Below, piece after piece: positions 22,023-33,534 of a stretch of DNA of 64,000 nucleotides. Positions within the stretch are counted from its first letter, which is position 1. Each line of letters starts with the position of its first letter. This stretch comes from Pegoplata infirma (taxonomy: Eukaryota > Arthropoda > Insecta > Diptera > Anthomyiidae), in the NCBI GenBank assembly GCA_963921195.1, contig OY992539.1, positions 98,092,964 to 98,156,963 on the forward strand, read 5' to 3'. The notes beneath the pieces are model-generated. The model was not told where the DNA came from and searched no databases. It saw only the letters and a program-made list of their open reading frames with translations. The position numbers and the translations under genes are program-made.

Positions 22023-23270
22023 GATTTCTCAAAATTTTCGTTCTACGACCGGGACAAAAAGCTGTAAATAGATCAACAATTATGTCTAGAGTATTCCTGT
22101 TCCATATGAAATCATTTGAAGCAACCACAAAAAAGTTCCATCCTAAAGACCGGAAAATACCGTCCCAATTTCATGTAAATACATGGAAAAAAGAAGACTT
22201 TACGAGTTTAACAGCCCATTTCTCAAAATTTTTGTTCTACGACCGGGAAAAAAAGTTGTAAATAGATCGACAATTATGTCTAGAATATCCCAATTCCATA
22301 TGGAGTCATTTTAAGCAACCACAAAAAAGTTCCGTCCTAAAGACCGAAAAAGACCGTCACAGTTTCATGTAAATACATGGAAAACATAAGACTTTACGAG
22401 TTTAACAGCCGATTTCTCAAATTTTTGTTATACGACCGGCACAAAATGCTGTGGGTAGATCGGAAATTATGCCTAAAGTATCCTTATTCCATGTGGAGTC
22501 ATTTGAAGTAACCACAAAAAAGTGCCGTCCTAAAGACCGTCCCAATTTCATGTAAATACATGGAAAACACAAGACTTAACGAGTTTAACAGCCGATTTCT
22601 CAAAATTTTTTTTCCACGACCGGCACAAAAAGCTGTGGGTAGATCGGCAATTATGTCTAGAGTATCCCTATTCCATATGGAGTCATTTGAAGCAACCACA
22701 AAAAAGTGCCGTCCTAAAGACCGAAAAAGACCGTCCCAATTTCATGTAAATACATGGAAAAAGCAAGACTTTACGAGTTTAACAGCCGATTTCTCAAAAT
22801 TTTTGTTCTATTTACGACCGGCACAAAAAGCTGTGGGTAGATCGGCAATTATGTCTAGAGTATCCCTTTTCCATATGGAGTCATTTGAAGCAACCACAAA
22901 AATATGACGTCCTAAAGACCGTCCCAATTTCATGTAAATACATGGAAAACACAAGACTTTACGAGTTTATTAGCCGATTTCTCAAAATTTTTGTTCTACG
23001 ACCGGGACAAAAAGCTGTGAATAGATCGACAATAATGTCTAGAGTATCCCTATTCCATATGGATTCATTTGAAGCAACCACAAAAAAGTTCCGTCCTAAA
23101 GACCGTAAACGACCGTCGCAATTTCATATAAATACATGGAAAACACAAGACTTTACCAGTTTCACAGCCGATTTCTCAAATTTTTTGTTATACGACCGGC
23201 ACAAAAAGCTGTGGGTAGATCGGCAATTATGTCTAGAGTATCCCTATTCCATACGGAGTCATTTAAGGCA
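22023..23270 (+). repeat. Satellite of seven ~190-bp units
   Basis: The marker GATTTCTCAAA recurs at about 22,023, 22,217, 22,411, 22,594, 22,788, 22,976 and 23,170, giving periods of 183-194 bp. Each unit also carries CTACGACCGG, AATTATGTCTAGAGTATCC, CATATGGAGTCATTTGAAGC and TTTCATGTAAATACATGGAA. Units in the middle are nearly identical, suggesting recent homogenisation. Plus-strand open frames of up to 129 codons cross the units, but they are by-products of the period and change frame where units lose 6-11 nt. The upstream 21,690-22,020 is related to modules in the CACTCAAAA/CACTGAAAA elements. Confidence 0.9.
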
Positions 23271-23366
23271 TTGACCATATATGGTAAAACATATGATGAT
23301 ATGCGATCATATATTGGCCCACCCTTAACATAAATTATCATATATGATCGTTCATGAGCTTGTATA

Positions 23367-23880
23367 CATTATTTTTAGCCGGGACGTCACAATTTTGAGA
23401 AAATCACGGTTAAAGTGTAAAAAAATGCCCATTTTGACCATTTTTAAAAACTTATAAAATAAGATCCTGACATGCAAATGACTTGGTATCAAGCTCATTC
23501 GAAAGTGTGTAATTTTCTCTTTCAGACAAGATCAAATTTTCTTGGAATTTAAAAAAATCATTAGCCACAAGTGGTTTAAATCTAAAATTTACATATGAAT
23601 TTGTATTGAAATTTGTTAAAAAACACTGTGGAAATAAACAAAATATTGAAAAAAGGAAGGTTTTTTGCTAATGATTTTTTTTACCATTTTCAAAAATTAA
23701 ATTTTTAGAACATTTTATCTAATCTTTAAGAGAAATTACTGGCTTTCGAATGAGCTTGATACCAAGTCATTTACATGTCAGAATCTTATTTTATAAGCTT
23801 TTAAAAAGGGTAAAAAATGCCCTTTTTCGGCACTTTAATAGCGAATTTCTCAAAATACTGACGTGGTAGGCAAACTTGGG
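23367..23880. repeat. Inverted repeat, arms ~235 bp
   Basis: CAAATGACTTGGTATCAAGC at about 23,476 and its inverse GCTTGATACCAAGTCATTTA at about 23,754 lie in matching arms. The outer ends carry ACGTCACAATTTTGAGAAA and TTTCTCAAAATACTGACGT. The loop is about 40-60 bp. It looks like a foldback MITE; no TSD was established. Confidence 0.8.
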
Positions 23881-24455
23881 CTCCGGATTTGGAATCATCG
23901 CAGCAGACACTATCCAAATCACTAACCAGAATCCAATACTAATTTTCTTGTTGAGATGTGTATTTATATTTTTTTGTTAAGATTACTTTTTCAAATGAAA
24001 ACTTTTTTGCAAATTTTAGGTCAGTTCATTGTTTAAGGTTCCCACATTATATACTAAAAGATGAAGCCTCAAATCATCTCCTAAAGTGATGCTGCGATAC
24101 ACAAAAAAACGGGTTTTCACGATTTTCATCATAATGGTCCATATAACATAGATGTTTTTTGTCCACTATTCGTAGTGTCATGGACGCTTTTATGATCCAC
24201 AAAATGCTAGTTTTTTATCAGAGACCAATTTAACGGTTAATTTCGCGAAAACTTAAAAAAATGAAGAAATCCGCGAATTTAAGGGCTTAAGATGAAAAGC
24301 TTTAAACCAATTTTATGTTAGAAATTTTGCTACAAGTTATATCTTTGTTTTACATGCCATAAAATTTAAAAATCATTAGCTTTGGATTTTTTTTTGTTAA
24401 AAAAGCAGCTAAAAATCAGCCAATCTTTAATGACATTTTACAAGAAAACTGTACC
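23880..24455. other. Unassigned stretch
   Basis: No gene or repeat structure could be supported. Confidence 0.4.
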
Positions 24456-24457
24456 AT

Positions 24458-25614
24458 CCCAGCAGAAATAAATCGAGATTTTGGCGACACAGCGTCTGTT
24501 TATCCAAAGAGCGCTCTTAGGGATGCAGTAAAAGGAAGTGGAAAAAATTTTAATTTTTTTTAAGATTTTTTATATAAAACTTATAATGTGTAATTATTTT
24601 TTGATAAAATTTCACTCTTGCTTTCCTTTTTAATATTTTTAACACTTTTTGAATAAAAAAACATGAGTTTTAGACAAAGACACATGATTTGACTGCATCA
24701 TTATTGCGCATTAATCAGCGCTGCAAAGAATGCTTCAATCATAGCATCTTTGACCGCTGTTCCCAAAAAAAATCCCATAAAAAATGTGAAAATGAAAATT
24801 TCCGATATTTTTTTGATGTTCATTTCCGATTTTTTTTTCATTTTGTTTCACATAAATAAAGTTTTGTAAAGTAAAACGAATGAATTTTTTTGTTATATTT
24901 TTTTAAATTTTAGTTATTTGATTTAAACTTTGATTCAAAGTCTTTGAATGAACACGTAAACAAACACCAAACTCGATTTCATGTGATTCGGAAAATATCA
25001 TGTGATTTGAAAAGTTTTGAAAGACATAACAGAGGCCTTTAACACATTTTAAATGATTATAAATAGGCCAACCAAAACACAGCCAATGCTTATTTGTTAT
25101 TTCGATGAATAAACCGATTTGGATTAAACACAAACTCTAATCACGAAAAAACAGAAAAACTAAGATACATTTGTTATAACTTCTTTTGAATATTTTGTTC
25201 ATTTATTGGTAAATTTTTTGTTTTTTATCTCATTTTTACATTTTAATTTTAGAACTTTAATTTTAGAAAATACAAATTTTATTACAAAATCAGCGCTAAA
25301 AAGAATTTACAGCATCTTTATTCTGCTTAAATCAGCTCTACAAAGATACATGAATTCACTGCATCTTTAATCTGCTTAAATCAGCGCTAAAAAGATACAT
25401 GAATTTACAGCATCTTTATTCTGCTTAAATCAGCGCTCTAAAGACACGTGATTTCAGTGCATCTAAAGAGCGCTGTTTCTGTGTATCCAACTAGCGCTCT
25501 AAAGTGGGACATCGCCTTAGAGAATCATGCATGAATTCAGCGCAATTGGATGCGCTCCTTTACTCAAGTTCCCCTTCCAAAAGCTGCTGAACGTTCAGCA
25601 AAATTTCTGCTGGG
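24458..25614. mobile_element. CCCAGCAGAAAT-ended TIR element (copy 1)
   Basis: Ends CCCAGCAGAAAT and ATTTCTGCTGGG are perfect inverses flanked by AT (24,456-24,457 and 25,615-25,616). The interior has recurring GCATCTTTATTCTGCTTAAA and CAGCGCT words. It has no transposase. The second copy at 45,421-47,665 has GT duplicated instead and contains two nested elements. Confidence 0.8.
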
Positions 25615-25879
25615 ATACATCGATAAACGGAGTACGCCATTTTATTCAGCATGTCCGAAATATATTGAAATGATGATCGTACCTCTTGTTTTTTAAAATA
25701 GTGGTTAGTTTTGTCACGCAGTGTGATTTAATGTTTAGAAATAATAAATATGAAATATATTTTTTTGCAATAATCATGCATTCCGTAAAAAGTTATTAGT
25801 AATTCATTATTTTTCACTTCAAAATAATACGTTGTTGAACAAATGTTTGTTAAGACATCCTAAAATAATGCTACAAATA

Positions 25880-25942
25880 AGGGTTATACATTACCTGGTA
25901 ATGTGTTATATAATCACCACCCATTACCAAAGTTTTGCTGGG
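25880..25942. mobile_element. Single end of the CCCAGCAAAAC MITE family
   Basis: ATTACCAAAGTTTTGCTGGG is followed by AT and preceded by a CATTACCTGGTAATG palindrome, as in the 17,505-17,886 element. The opposite end was not found. Confidence 0.6.
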
Positions 25943-26320
25943 ATACTATTATATATGCTTTAGAATTGAGAAAAGTGTGAAAGAAATTTTTTATTTAGCA
26001 AAAAAATTATTCAATCGTACAACCATATGTTTTATAATATCAAATGAAAATCTGCTATTTTTTCAAGTTTAAATATATCCTAATTCCCCCAAAAAGGTGA
26101 TACAGACTAATAAGAGTTATTTACAGGACCAGATTTTAAAGTTTTCTAGATATTACCAATTACCATAAATTTATCTATATTTTATAAATTACCCTCTTAA
26201 AAAAACACATAATTTTTGAAGCTACATACAACTCATATTGAAATAAAATACTAACAAAGTACATCTTTTTTGTGGCTAAAATACAAAAACTGGAGCATTA
26301 CATTATTATTATTATTATTT

Positions 26321-26326
26321 TTTATT
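26321..26326 (-). promoter_or_regulatory. Candidate polyadenylation signal
   Basis: AATAAA on the minus strand, about 65 nt downstream of the Dpr-like stop codon, in an A/T-rich context. It is a plausible 3'-end signal, but other AATAAA-like motifs exist nearby. Confidence 0.35.
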
Positions 26327-26388
26327 TACAACAACATTACATGGCTTTTACCATTATTTATGGTAATTTCAGATTGTTTATTATTTAA

Positions 26389-26891
26389 TCACCGCACAGC
26401 AAGCCTATGATTCCATTTCTTAAGAATAATATTAAAATTTTTATAACCACCTTCATCAGCATTGGGCTGGTGTAGATTCTTCAGTAGCTGTTGTTCCCCA
26501 CAATTTACGTTAATGTTGTATATTTCTTTATAATGGTCTTCACTTTTACTTTGAACACCATGATTATCATCGTCCGCATCTTCATTCATTGCAGTACAAT
26601 TACCACTTTTACTACTACTACCACCACCACTACTACTACGATTGTCGCTGCTTTTGCTGTTGTTTTTATTGTTTCTGTTGCAACAATTGCTAGCACTTTT
26701 GTTATTGCTACTGGCTGTAGCTTTTATTGTTGTTATATTGCCGCTGCTATTCGGTAGATTTTTTACAAACATTGCCAGCGTATACCACAATGCTAATGTT
26801 GCCACAAATGTGGTAATAGCTGTAAAAGGGTTTGAAGTTTGCACTTTAGCGGCTACAGCTGCATTTGTTTGCATTGCTTCTGGGCGTTCTC
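26389..26891 (-). CDS. Dpr-family Ig receptor, terminal coding exon
   Basis: Dpr proteins are neuronal surface receptors with two Ig domains that bind DIP partners in synaptic matching. This exon follows a minus-strand acceptor (TTTTGTAG) and completes a split Gly codon, giving GERPEAMQTNAAVAAKV. The GExPEAMQ block after the second Ig domain is typical of Dprs. It continues with a hydrophobic span NPFTAITTFVATLALWYTLA (about 22-42 residues into the exon), then some 120 residues rich in Asn, Ser, Lys and Gly plus a DADDDN patch, ending at TGA. Where many Dprs end soon after a hydrophobic GPI-type segment, this one has a long hydrophilic tail, so a transmembrane anchor is possible. A trinucleotide tract (about 26,608-26,640) encodes part of the Ser/Gly run. 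The paralogue is not determined. Open frames on the plus strand here are shadows. Confidence 0.85.
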
Positions 26892-26944
26892 CTACAAAAT
26901 ATAGAGAAAATTATAAAAAAAAGTGTGTTACAAATGCAAATTAA

Positions 26945-27590
26945 TAAACAAGATGTTTTGTTAAATTAAATTATTTTTTCCTTTTTGTTCATTCTTTTAC
27001 TTAAAAAACAGAGAATTTTTTTTTTTAAAGTGACTTTAAGTGGTATAAATTAAGATTGTATTTTCAATGGGAATGCATAACAATATTGTTGAGATTATAA
27101 TTTCAAAGCTGTTTTTAACGGTTCATTTTCTCATCAACCAAAATAGATACATAAAGATAACCCTTATAGACAATGATTATATTCTCATATTAAAATTAAT
27201 TGGAAAGGAGGACGCAATACTTTGAAAAGAAAATATTTAAACAATTTTTAAAGTTAAGGTCGAAAGCAGAGTATGGAAAAAAAGTCTTAAAAAAGTCTTA
27301 TGCTATGTTGAAAGGTCTTACTCTTGGCAAGTCAGTCACCAACCGATCAAGCTCATATATTCATTTTTTTCAATCACCAATGCAAAGGGCCCTTTTTAAA
27401 GGCCTTTTGATTTGGTTGTAACTTTTGATTTGAGATTGGTCGATTTCGAAAGCTTACATTGCACAAATTTATTATTTATTGTGCTCTTCTTAATAACCTA
27501 TTTTTTTTTTTTTTGATTATAATATTAGAGTTATAATATAATAATAGTTTTTGATCACATGCTCAATTATTTTCATTTATCCTTTCTATA
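26945..27590. other. Unassigned AT-rich intronic stretch
   Basis: No repeat partner or exon recognised. The open frame at 27,200-27,421 has no recognisable motif. Confidence 0.4.
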
Positions 27591-27599
27591 AATTTACAA

Positions 27600-27789
27600 C
27601 TCATCATCTTTTGGTGTTACATAAATTTACAACTAATTTTTAATAAATTCAACCTAACCGAGAACTGGTAACAATGACAGTCGTCTCGTTGTAGTGAAAA
27701 AAAACCAAGGGTTCTGGTAGGAATCGAACCCACGACCCCCACGTTGAAAGGCTAGCACGCTACCAACTAGCCTACGGGCCCCCCCCCCC
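27600..27789 (-). mobile_element. tRNA-derived SINE (copy 1)
   Basis: The minus strand of 27,709-27,781 resembles a tRNA: an A-box-like TAGGCTAGTTGGTAG and a perfect B box GGTTCGATTCC (27,720-27,730) at tRNA-like spacing. The acceptor ends do not pair well (GGGCCCG versus AGAACCC), so it is not a functional tRNA gene. Its body continues to CAACCTAACCGAGAACTGGT (plus strand), which recurs in copy 2 at 59,228. An A/T-rich tail follows. The order of tRNA head, body and tail defines a Pol III SINE. Confidence 0.75.
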
Positions 27790-29180
27790 ATTTGAGTTTA
27801 TTTTAAAAAGGATTATAAGTTCAAGAAACTGCCATTGTATTATTGTTTGCTGTAGAATCGACTGGTGAAATCAGATTTGCAATATATTCAACCGTTTTTT
27901 CTCTGCAGAAAAATCAGCTTAAAATCCGCGTTTTCAGATTCGTTGAAACACCCCAAGGAGCGAACATTTTTTCAAAAAAAAAAATAGCGGCAAATTCAAA
28001 CTTATGTTTGAAATTCGGGGCCTAGTGGATGAACGGAGAAAGCATCAGAAAAACTCTTAAAGCAGGGTACCTTTTGCACCTTTTGTTGTAATCAGTTTTG
28101 ACAGAACTTTGTACACAAAAAACGGCTAAAAATAGCTAAAAAAAGGCTAAAAAATATATTTTATTTGTTTAAGAAAATATAATGTAAATTCATATATTGT
28201 TTCGATTTTATATACGGGACCTTCCAAAAAATGTTGCTCAAATTTTAGTCATTTTTGGAAATGGTATCTTCAGATAAATTTGTACATTGGCACATAAATA
28301 GCCTACATAAATATGATATATGTGGCATATATAGTTTTTTTAAGTAAGGTGTATTTACAGAATTATGGCGGGTCAAAGTTCGACTTTTTTAGCAAAAGAG
28401 AGAAAAATACATCACGCTTAAAGAACTGTAACTTTTTAACCAATGACCCTTTTTAACAAATGTTCGCTCATGTAAAAACTGTGATCTTCTTCTTTAAAGA
28501 AATATTTTTAAAATAATACGGATTTTTTACAGAAATGATGCAAAAATTCAAAAACATTTTATCTTTTCGAATATTTAAAAAAACACTTCTTCGATTAAAA
28601 AAAAAAAAATCTAGTTAAAAATAACAATGATTTGTATAACATATTTTAAATTTAGATAAAAAAATATTCTGTTTTAAGTACGAGGTTCTCATATTTTTAC
28701 TTTAGAAAATTAAAATTTTTAATATTTTGAATGTTTTTCAAAATTTTAAAAGTATATTTTTCTTTGAAAATTTAAATTTTTATATTAGAGAAATTTAAAA
28801 TTTTAATTTTCTAAGGTAAAATATAAGAACCTCGTACTAAAATCAGAATATTTTTGATCCCATGGGGATCCCACTCTGAATTTAGGATATGTTATTCAAA
28901 ACAGTATTGTTTAACACCAACTTTTTTTTTTAAATCAAAGATGTGTTTTTTTTAATATTCGCAAAAATAAAATGTTTTTGAATTTTTGCAATACTTCCGA
29001 AAAAACACCGTATTCTTTTCAAAATTTTTCCTAAAAGAGAAAAAGTTAATATTTTATATGAGCCATTACTTGTAATAATCAGGTTTCTAGTTAAAAAATT
29101 AGAGCACGTTAAACCCCAGCAAATTTTTGCATTACTAGTAATGAGTATAGTAATTAGTAATAATTATTGGTATGTACTTA

Positions 29181-29704
29181 CAAGGGAAGTATTGGGGTGT
29201 CTCGGCTTTTCGGCCATATCAGTGTTTCAAAATTTCGTTGTCACCTTATGAAACCATATGGACCTCTGGAAAAATTTCGATATCTCACGAACTAACAGGA
29301 ATATCCTCTAGAGCAAAAACACGTGTCGACTTAAATTTAATAAAGATTATTTTGTATTCATATGGACATCGTAGCTCTATGTCTTCATATAAATACCCCC
29401 CAAAATTCTCACATTTTCATAAAAAAAGTATTTAGCGAAGCCAAACTTTTACAAGGTTATGCCACCTTTGGATAGGCATTAAAAAAACCTTTCTTCTCAT
29501 ATGTAAACATCATATAGTTTCTTAGGAAGAAATGGCTGAAAAATCCAAAAAACGATTTTTTCGCAATTTTTTGACCCATGTTTTGAACCCCTAAATCCCC
29601 GATATGGCCGATAAGCCGAGACACCCCAACCTTAGAATTGCCTCTTTTATATATATTTTACGTTTCATGCAAATCGGTTCATAAGGGTTGAGATACTTCC
29701 CTTG
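29181..29704. mobile_element. CAAGGGAAGT-ended MITE, copy 1 (TTA duplication)
   Basis: Ends CAAGGGAAGTAT and ATACTTCCCTTG, with TTA directly repeated outside (29,178-29,180 and 29,705-29,707). Inner arms share GGGGTGTCTCGGCTT and its inverse. A 3-bp TNA duplication fits PIF/Harbinger or CACTA-type elements. The second copy at 48,429-49,028 has TGA. Confidence 0.75.
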
Positions 29705-30336
29705 TTAGTCATTGCATGAAACACTACTTATTCTATAAAGGCCGTGAGATAAAAATAACACTGTGCTACACCAAAAATATGCAGGGGTTCTCATATCAAA
29801 ATTCGGGTTGGTTGGAGTCCATAGAGTACTGATATACTCATAGTTTTTCTGGATCACTTCGTTAAGTACGTTTTTTATTGGCAAATGTGTTGGAAAACGG
29901 AAATTCTTAAATTACAATTTTAAAAAATTATTACTTTGTTAGTTTGCAACCGATTTTCGATTTTATGGATTTGTTTTAAAGGTATAGGTCTTACCTTTCA
30001 AACAAAACAAAAAAATTAAAAATCGATCAAGAATTGGCTGAGCTACGATCGCTTAAGTAAAAAAAAAACGTATTTTTTGAAAAATTTGTCATATTCTTTA
30101 CACTCTAAGTTGAAAGTGCATCATTAAACAATTTTTTTGAATTTTTTGTAAAAAAGTATAGCAAAGTAGCTTTCCAAAACACCAAAAAACATAACAATCG
30201 GTTTAAAAATTAATGAGTTATGCTAAGTTTTGTGATAGGGCATTTTTAAATTTTTTCAGAAACGCTTGTAATTCAAGCATTATTCATAAATCTTGTTACT
30301 AGTAGTAATTTTATGCGCATATGCATATTAACTAGA

Positions 30337-30460
30337 GATGGGAACGTAATTAGCTTTGTGCGTGATTCACACATGATCAGAAGTGAGCGTGATTGAAAAT
30401 TAATTTTACTCACGTGGTTGTTAGTGAGTGTCAGTGTGAGTGGAATAAAAAAATGGGCGT
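30337..30460. mobile_element. CACTCACG-rich hAT-like MITE half, left arm
   Basis: TAGAGATGGGAACG followed by CGTGATTCAC and GTGAGTG words. The mirrored half ends CCCATCTCTA near 32,945. Each arm of the larger palindrome carries one half, so this element is older than, or part of, the palindrome. Confidence 0.65.
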
Positions 30461-30693
30461 GTCAGTTACTTCCAAATCCTATTTATAATTTTTTGGGTTT
30501 GTTTAAAAAATATCAGTGTTACTTCTTAAACAAAAAAATATTGAGAATAGGTTAAAAACAGGCTAAGGTGCGCTTGTTTAAGTAAAAAACCTTTTTTGAA
30601 GAGTTATACCTGCAACATTTTTATGACAGAAAAAGCTGTGCGCTTGCAAACATGTTTTTTTAAAACGAACCTGTTTATAAATATATGTACATG

Positions 30694-32567
30694 TGAGGCA
30701 TTCCACACCAAATGTTCAGTGAGAAAAAAATTGTGTACCAAAATTTTTCAATGGGTCCCGGGTAAAAAAGTTTTTTATATAACTAGGGTGAGATTTCCAT
30801 GCAAATGCATGTTTTTTGTCGAAAGCCCAAAAACGATATCGACCAATTATCTTTCCGAATCAAGAGATTTGCATTAAATGGCATCCTTTTGTTTTCGCAT
30901 ATTTTGCATATTTTGGTGAAAATACATATTTTTGCATATTTTGATTTTAAATGCATATATTGTGCATATTTCGAACTTTTAAGTGCATATTATTGCATAT
31001 TTTGGCATAAATTAGCAAAAACACAAATTGAAATTATTTTTTTTCAAAAACTATTTTAAATTTTTAAAATTTATTTTGAAAATCAGAAAAATTACTTTTT
31101 TTTCTTCTTAATTTTTTTTATAGATTTTCTTAATTTTTAAAAAAATCTTGCTAGACAAACATCTAATCTTTAAAAAAACAAAAGTGGCCGGATTTTTTAT
31201 AAATTGACTTTTTTAAAAAATGGAAAATTTCAGAACGGGTTCTGAAAATTTTCCAAAAAAAATTTTAATCGATAGCCGATACAAAACTATACAAGAATGT
31301 AAATTTTTGAGATTTTGGTGCATTTCGTTTTTATTTGATATATATTTAAACAAGGCAACTTGACACAAACTTGACCATTTTTCCAATATTTGACCACGCC
31401 TCCTAAGCCCAGTTTTTGAAAAATTGAACAGCCAAAAACGTAATTTTCTTAGCTCCATATATGAGGCATTTCACACCAAATGTTCAGCAAAAAAAAAAGT
31501 TGTGTCGTGTCAATATGAAATCATTTTCAAAGTATTCGCTCTTAGGGTACTATTAAATAACAAAAATAAAATTTAAGTTTTTTTCAAAAAGTGGGCCTAG
31601 TAGGCGTGGTCAAAAATTGAATATCTAACTTTTTTGCCTGAGCATCTTTACTTCAATATTTATGCAAATTAAATGAAACACAGTAAAGTCTTAAAGACAA
31701 AAGCTGTTTATAGATTTTTGAATGGGCTATCAATTAAATGGGCTATCAATAAAAGCTGAATGTGCTATCAATAAAAGATGAAAATTGGAACAATAAGAAA
31801 ATGAAAATTGGAACATTTTCAGAAGAAGTTCTGAATTTTTTAAATTTAAACTTAAACTTTATTTATCAAAAAACATGCCGCAATTTCATTTGTTTTTTAT
31901 TTTTTTTAAAAAAGTTAAAGGAATTTTCTATCTGATCTGAAATTTTTAGAGATGTGTTTTGCCTTGTTTTCGAAAAATCAAAATTCAAAAATTGCAACAC
32001 GCTTATTTTATACAATAATGGTATTTAAAACATGTGCGTATGAGTAATATCAATACTTAAAAAATATTTTAAGAGGCGATGGTAGCGTGAGTGAGTTTTT
32101 AATAACGATTACGCACGCTTATGAAAGAAAAAATTTAGTCACGCACGATATTTTATTTTGCTCACGCTCATTCACGCACACGTGAGTAGAAAAAAATAAG
32201 TTACGGTCATGATGTTCACGTGAGCGTGAGTAAAATAAAATATCGTGCTTGAATATTTTTTTTCTTTCATTAGCGTGCGTGATCGTGAATAAATACTCAA
32301 AAAAAAAGCAAAAAAGTTTGATATTTTTAATATTTGACCACGCCTACAATGCCCACTTTTTGAAAAAAACTTAAATTTTATTTTTGTTATTTATTAGTAC
32401 CCTAAGAGCGAATACTTTGCAAATTATATCCCATTGAAACCACTATGGTTTTTCTGTAGTGGAACAGTTGGTGTGGAATGCCTCACATGGCTATCCATAC
32501 AACCCATTTAAAAATTTACGGTTCACATGTTTTTTTTTTCGCTGAACATTTGGTGTGGAATGCCTCA
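30694..32567. mobile_element. TGAGGCATTCC foldback (copy 3) at the palindrome centre
   Basis: Starts TGAGGCATTCCACACCAAAT and ends TTTGGTGTGGAATGCCTCA. It contains the GCATATTTTGG minisatellite (30,893-31,012) and CAGAACGGGTTCTG. A second family member interrupts its right arm at 31,462: CTTAGCTCCATAT resumes as TGGCTATCCATAC at 32,490, which is contiguous in copy 1 (near 6,450). Confidence 0.8.
31462..32489. mobile_element. TGAGGCATTTC foldback nested in the previous one
   Basis: Ends TGAGGCATTTCACACC and GGTGTGGAATGCCTCA. Arms share AGTATTCGCTCTTAGGGTAC and its inverse, and GTGGGCCTAGTAGGCGTGGTC-like text. The centre (about 32,080-32,300) is a CACTCACG-rich palindrome containing GCACGATATTTTATTTT and its inverse. 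Confidence 0.8.
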
Positions 32568-33534
32568 TACGTATATTTATAAACAGGTAAAATTTCCATC
32601 AAATGATCCCACAATTTTACCAATTTCGTTTCAAAAATGTCAAATGTTTTTTGTCATAAAAATGTTGCAGGTATAACTCTTCAAAAAAGGTTTTTTACTT
32701 AAACAAGCGCACCTTAGCCTGTTTTTAACCTATTCTCGATATTTTTTTGTTTAAGAAGTAACACTGATATTTTTTAAACAAACCCAAAAAATTATAAATA
32801 GGATTTGGAAGTAACTGACACGCCCATTTTTTTATTCCACTCACACTGACACTCACTAACAACCACGTGAGTAAAATTAATTTTCAATCACGCTCACTTC
32901 TGATCATGTGTGAATCACGCACAAATCTAATTACGTTCCCATCTCTAGTTTATATGCATATGCGCATAAAATTACTACTAGTAACAAGATTTATGAATAA
33001 TGCTTGAATTACAAGCGTTTCTGAAAAAAATTAAAAATGCCCTATCACAAAACTTAGCATAACTCATTCATTTTTAAACCGATTGTTATGTGTTTTGGTG
33101 TTTTGGAAAGCTACTTTGCTATACTTTTTTACAAAAAATTCAAAAAAATTGTTTAATGATGCACTTTCAACTTAGAGTGTAAAGAATATGACAAATTTTT
33201 CAAAAAATACGTTTTTTTTTTACTTAAGCGATCGTAGCTCAGCCAATTCTTGATCGATTTTTAATATTTTTGTTTTGTTTGAAAGGTAAGACCTATACCT
33301 TTAAAACAAATCCATAAAATCGAAAATCGGTTGCAAACTAACAAAGTAATAATTTTTTAAAATTGTAATTTAAGAATTTCCGTTTTTCAACACATTTGCC
33401 AATAAAAAACGTACTTAACGAAGTGATCCAGAAAAACTATGAGTATATCAGTACTCTATGGACTCCAACCAACCCGAATTATCATATGAGAACCCCTGCA
33501 TAAATAATTTTTGGTCTTTTGTAGCACAGTGTAA

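Larger units (their letters stand above)
29759..33531. mobile_element. CACTGTGCTACA-ended foldback (TAA duplication)
   Basis: Ends CACTGTGCTACA and TGTAGCACAGTG (allowing for a short indel), with TAA on both sides (29,756-29,758 and 33,532-33,534). Arms of nearly 1 kb are inverted copies, for example GGTTGGTTGGAGTCCATAGA and its inverse at about 33,460. The centre is occupied by TGAGGCATTCC-family palindromes. A lone right end (GTAGCACAGTG + TTA) lies at 49,668-49,679. No ORF. Confidence 0.75.

Noticed and set aside
22023..23270. Regularly spaced repeats resembling a CRISPR array
   Set aside because: Units are ~190 bp with no short repeat/unique spacer pattern, and the DNA is eukaryotic.
22560..23333. 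Plus-strand open frames of 65-129 codons with repeated MSRVSLFHMESFEATTK-like peptides
   Set aside because: They arise from the 190-bp satellite; frame switches between units and no known domain appears.
26491..26944. Leu/Thr/Val-rich plus-strand open frames opposite the Dpr exon
   Set aside because: Antisense shadows of the Asn/Ser/Gly-rich coding exon and its trinucleotide tract.
27709..27781. tRNA gene
   Set aside because: A and B boxes are present but the acceptor stem does not pair and the body matches a dispersed SINE copy at 59.2 kb.
29759..33531. Transib/RAG-like element because the terminus reads CACTGTG/CACAGTG
   Set aside because: The 7-mer resembles an RSS heptamer, but there is no nonamer, no transposase, and the duplication is 3 bp, not 5 bp.
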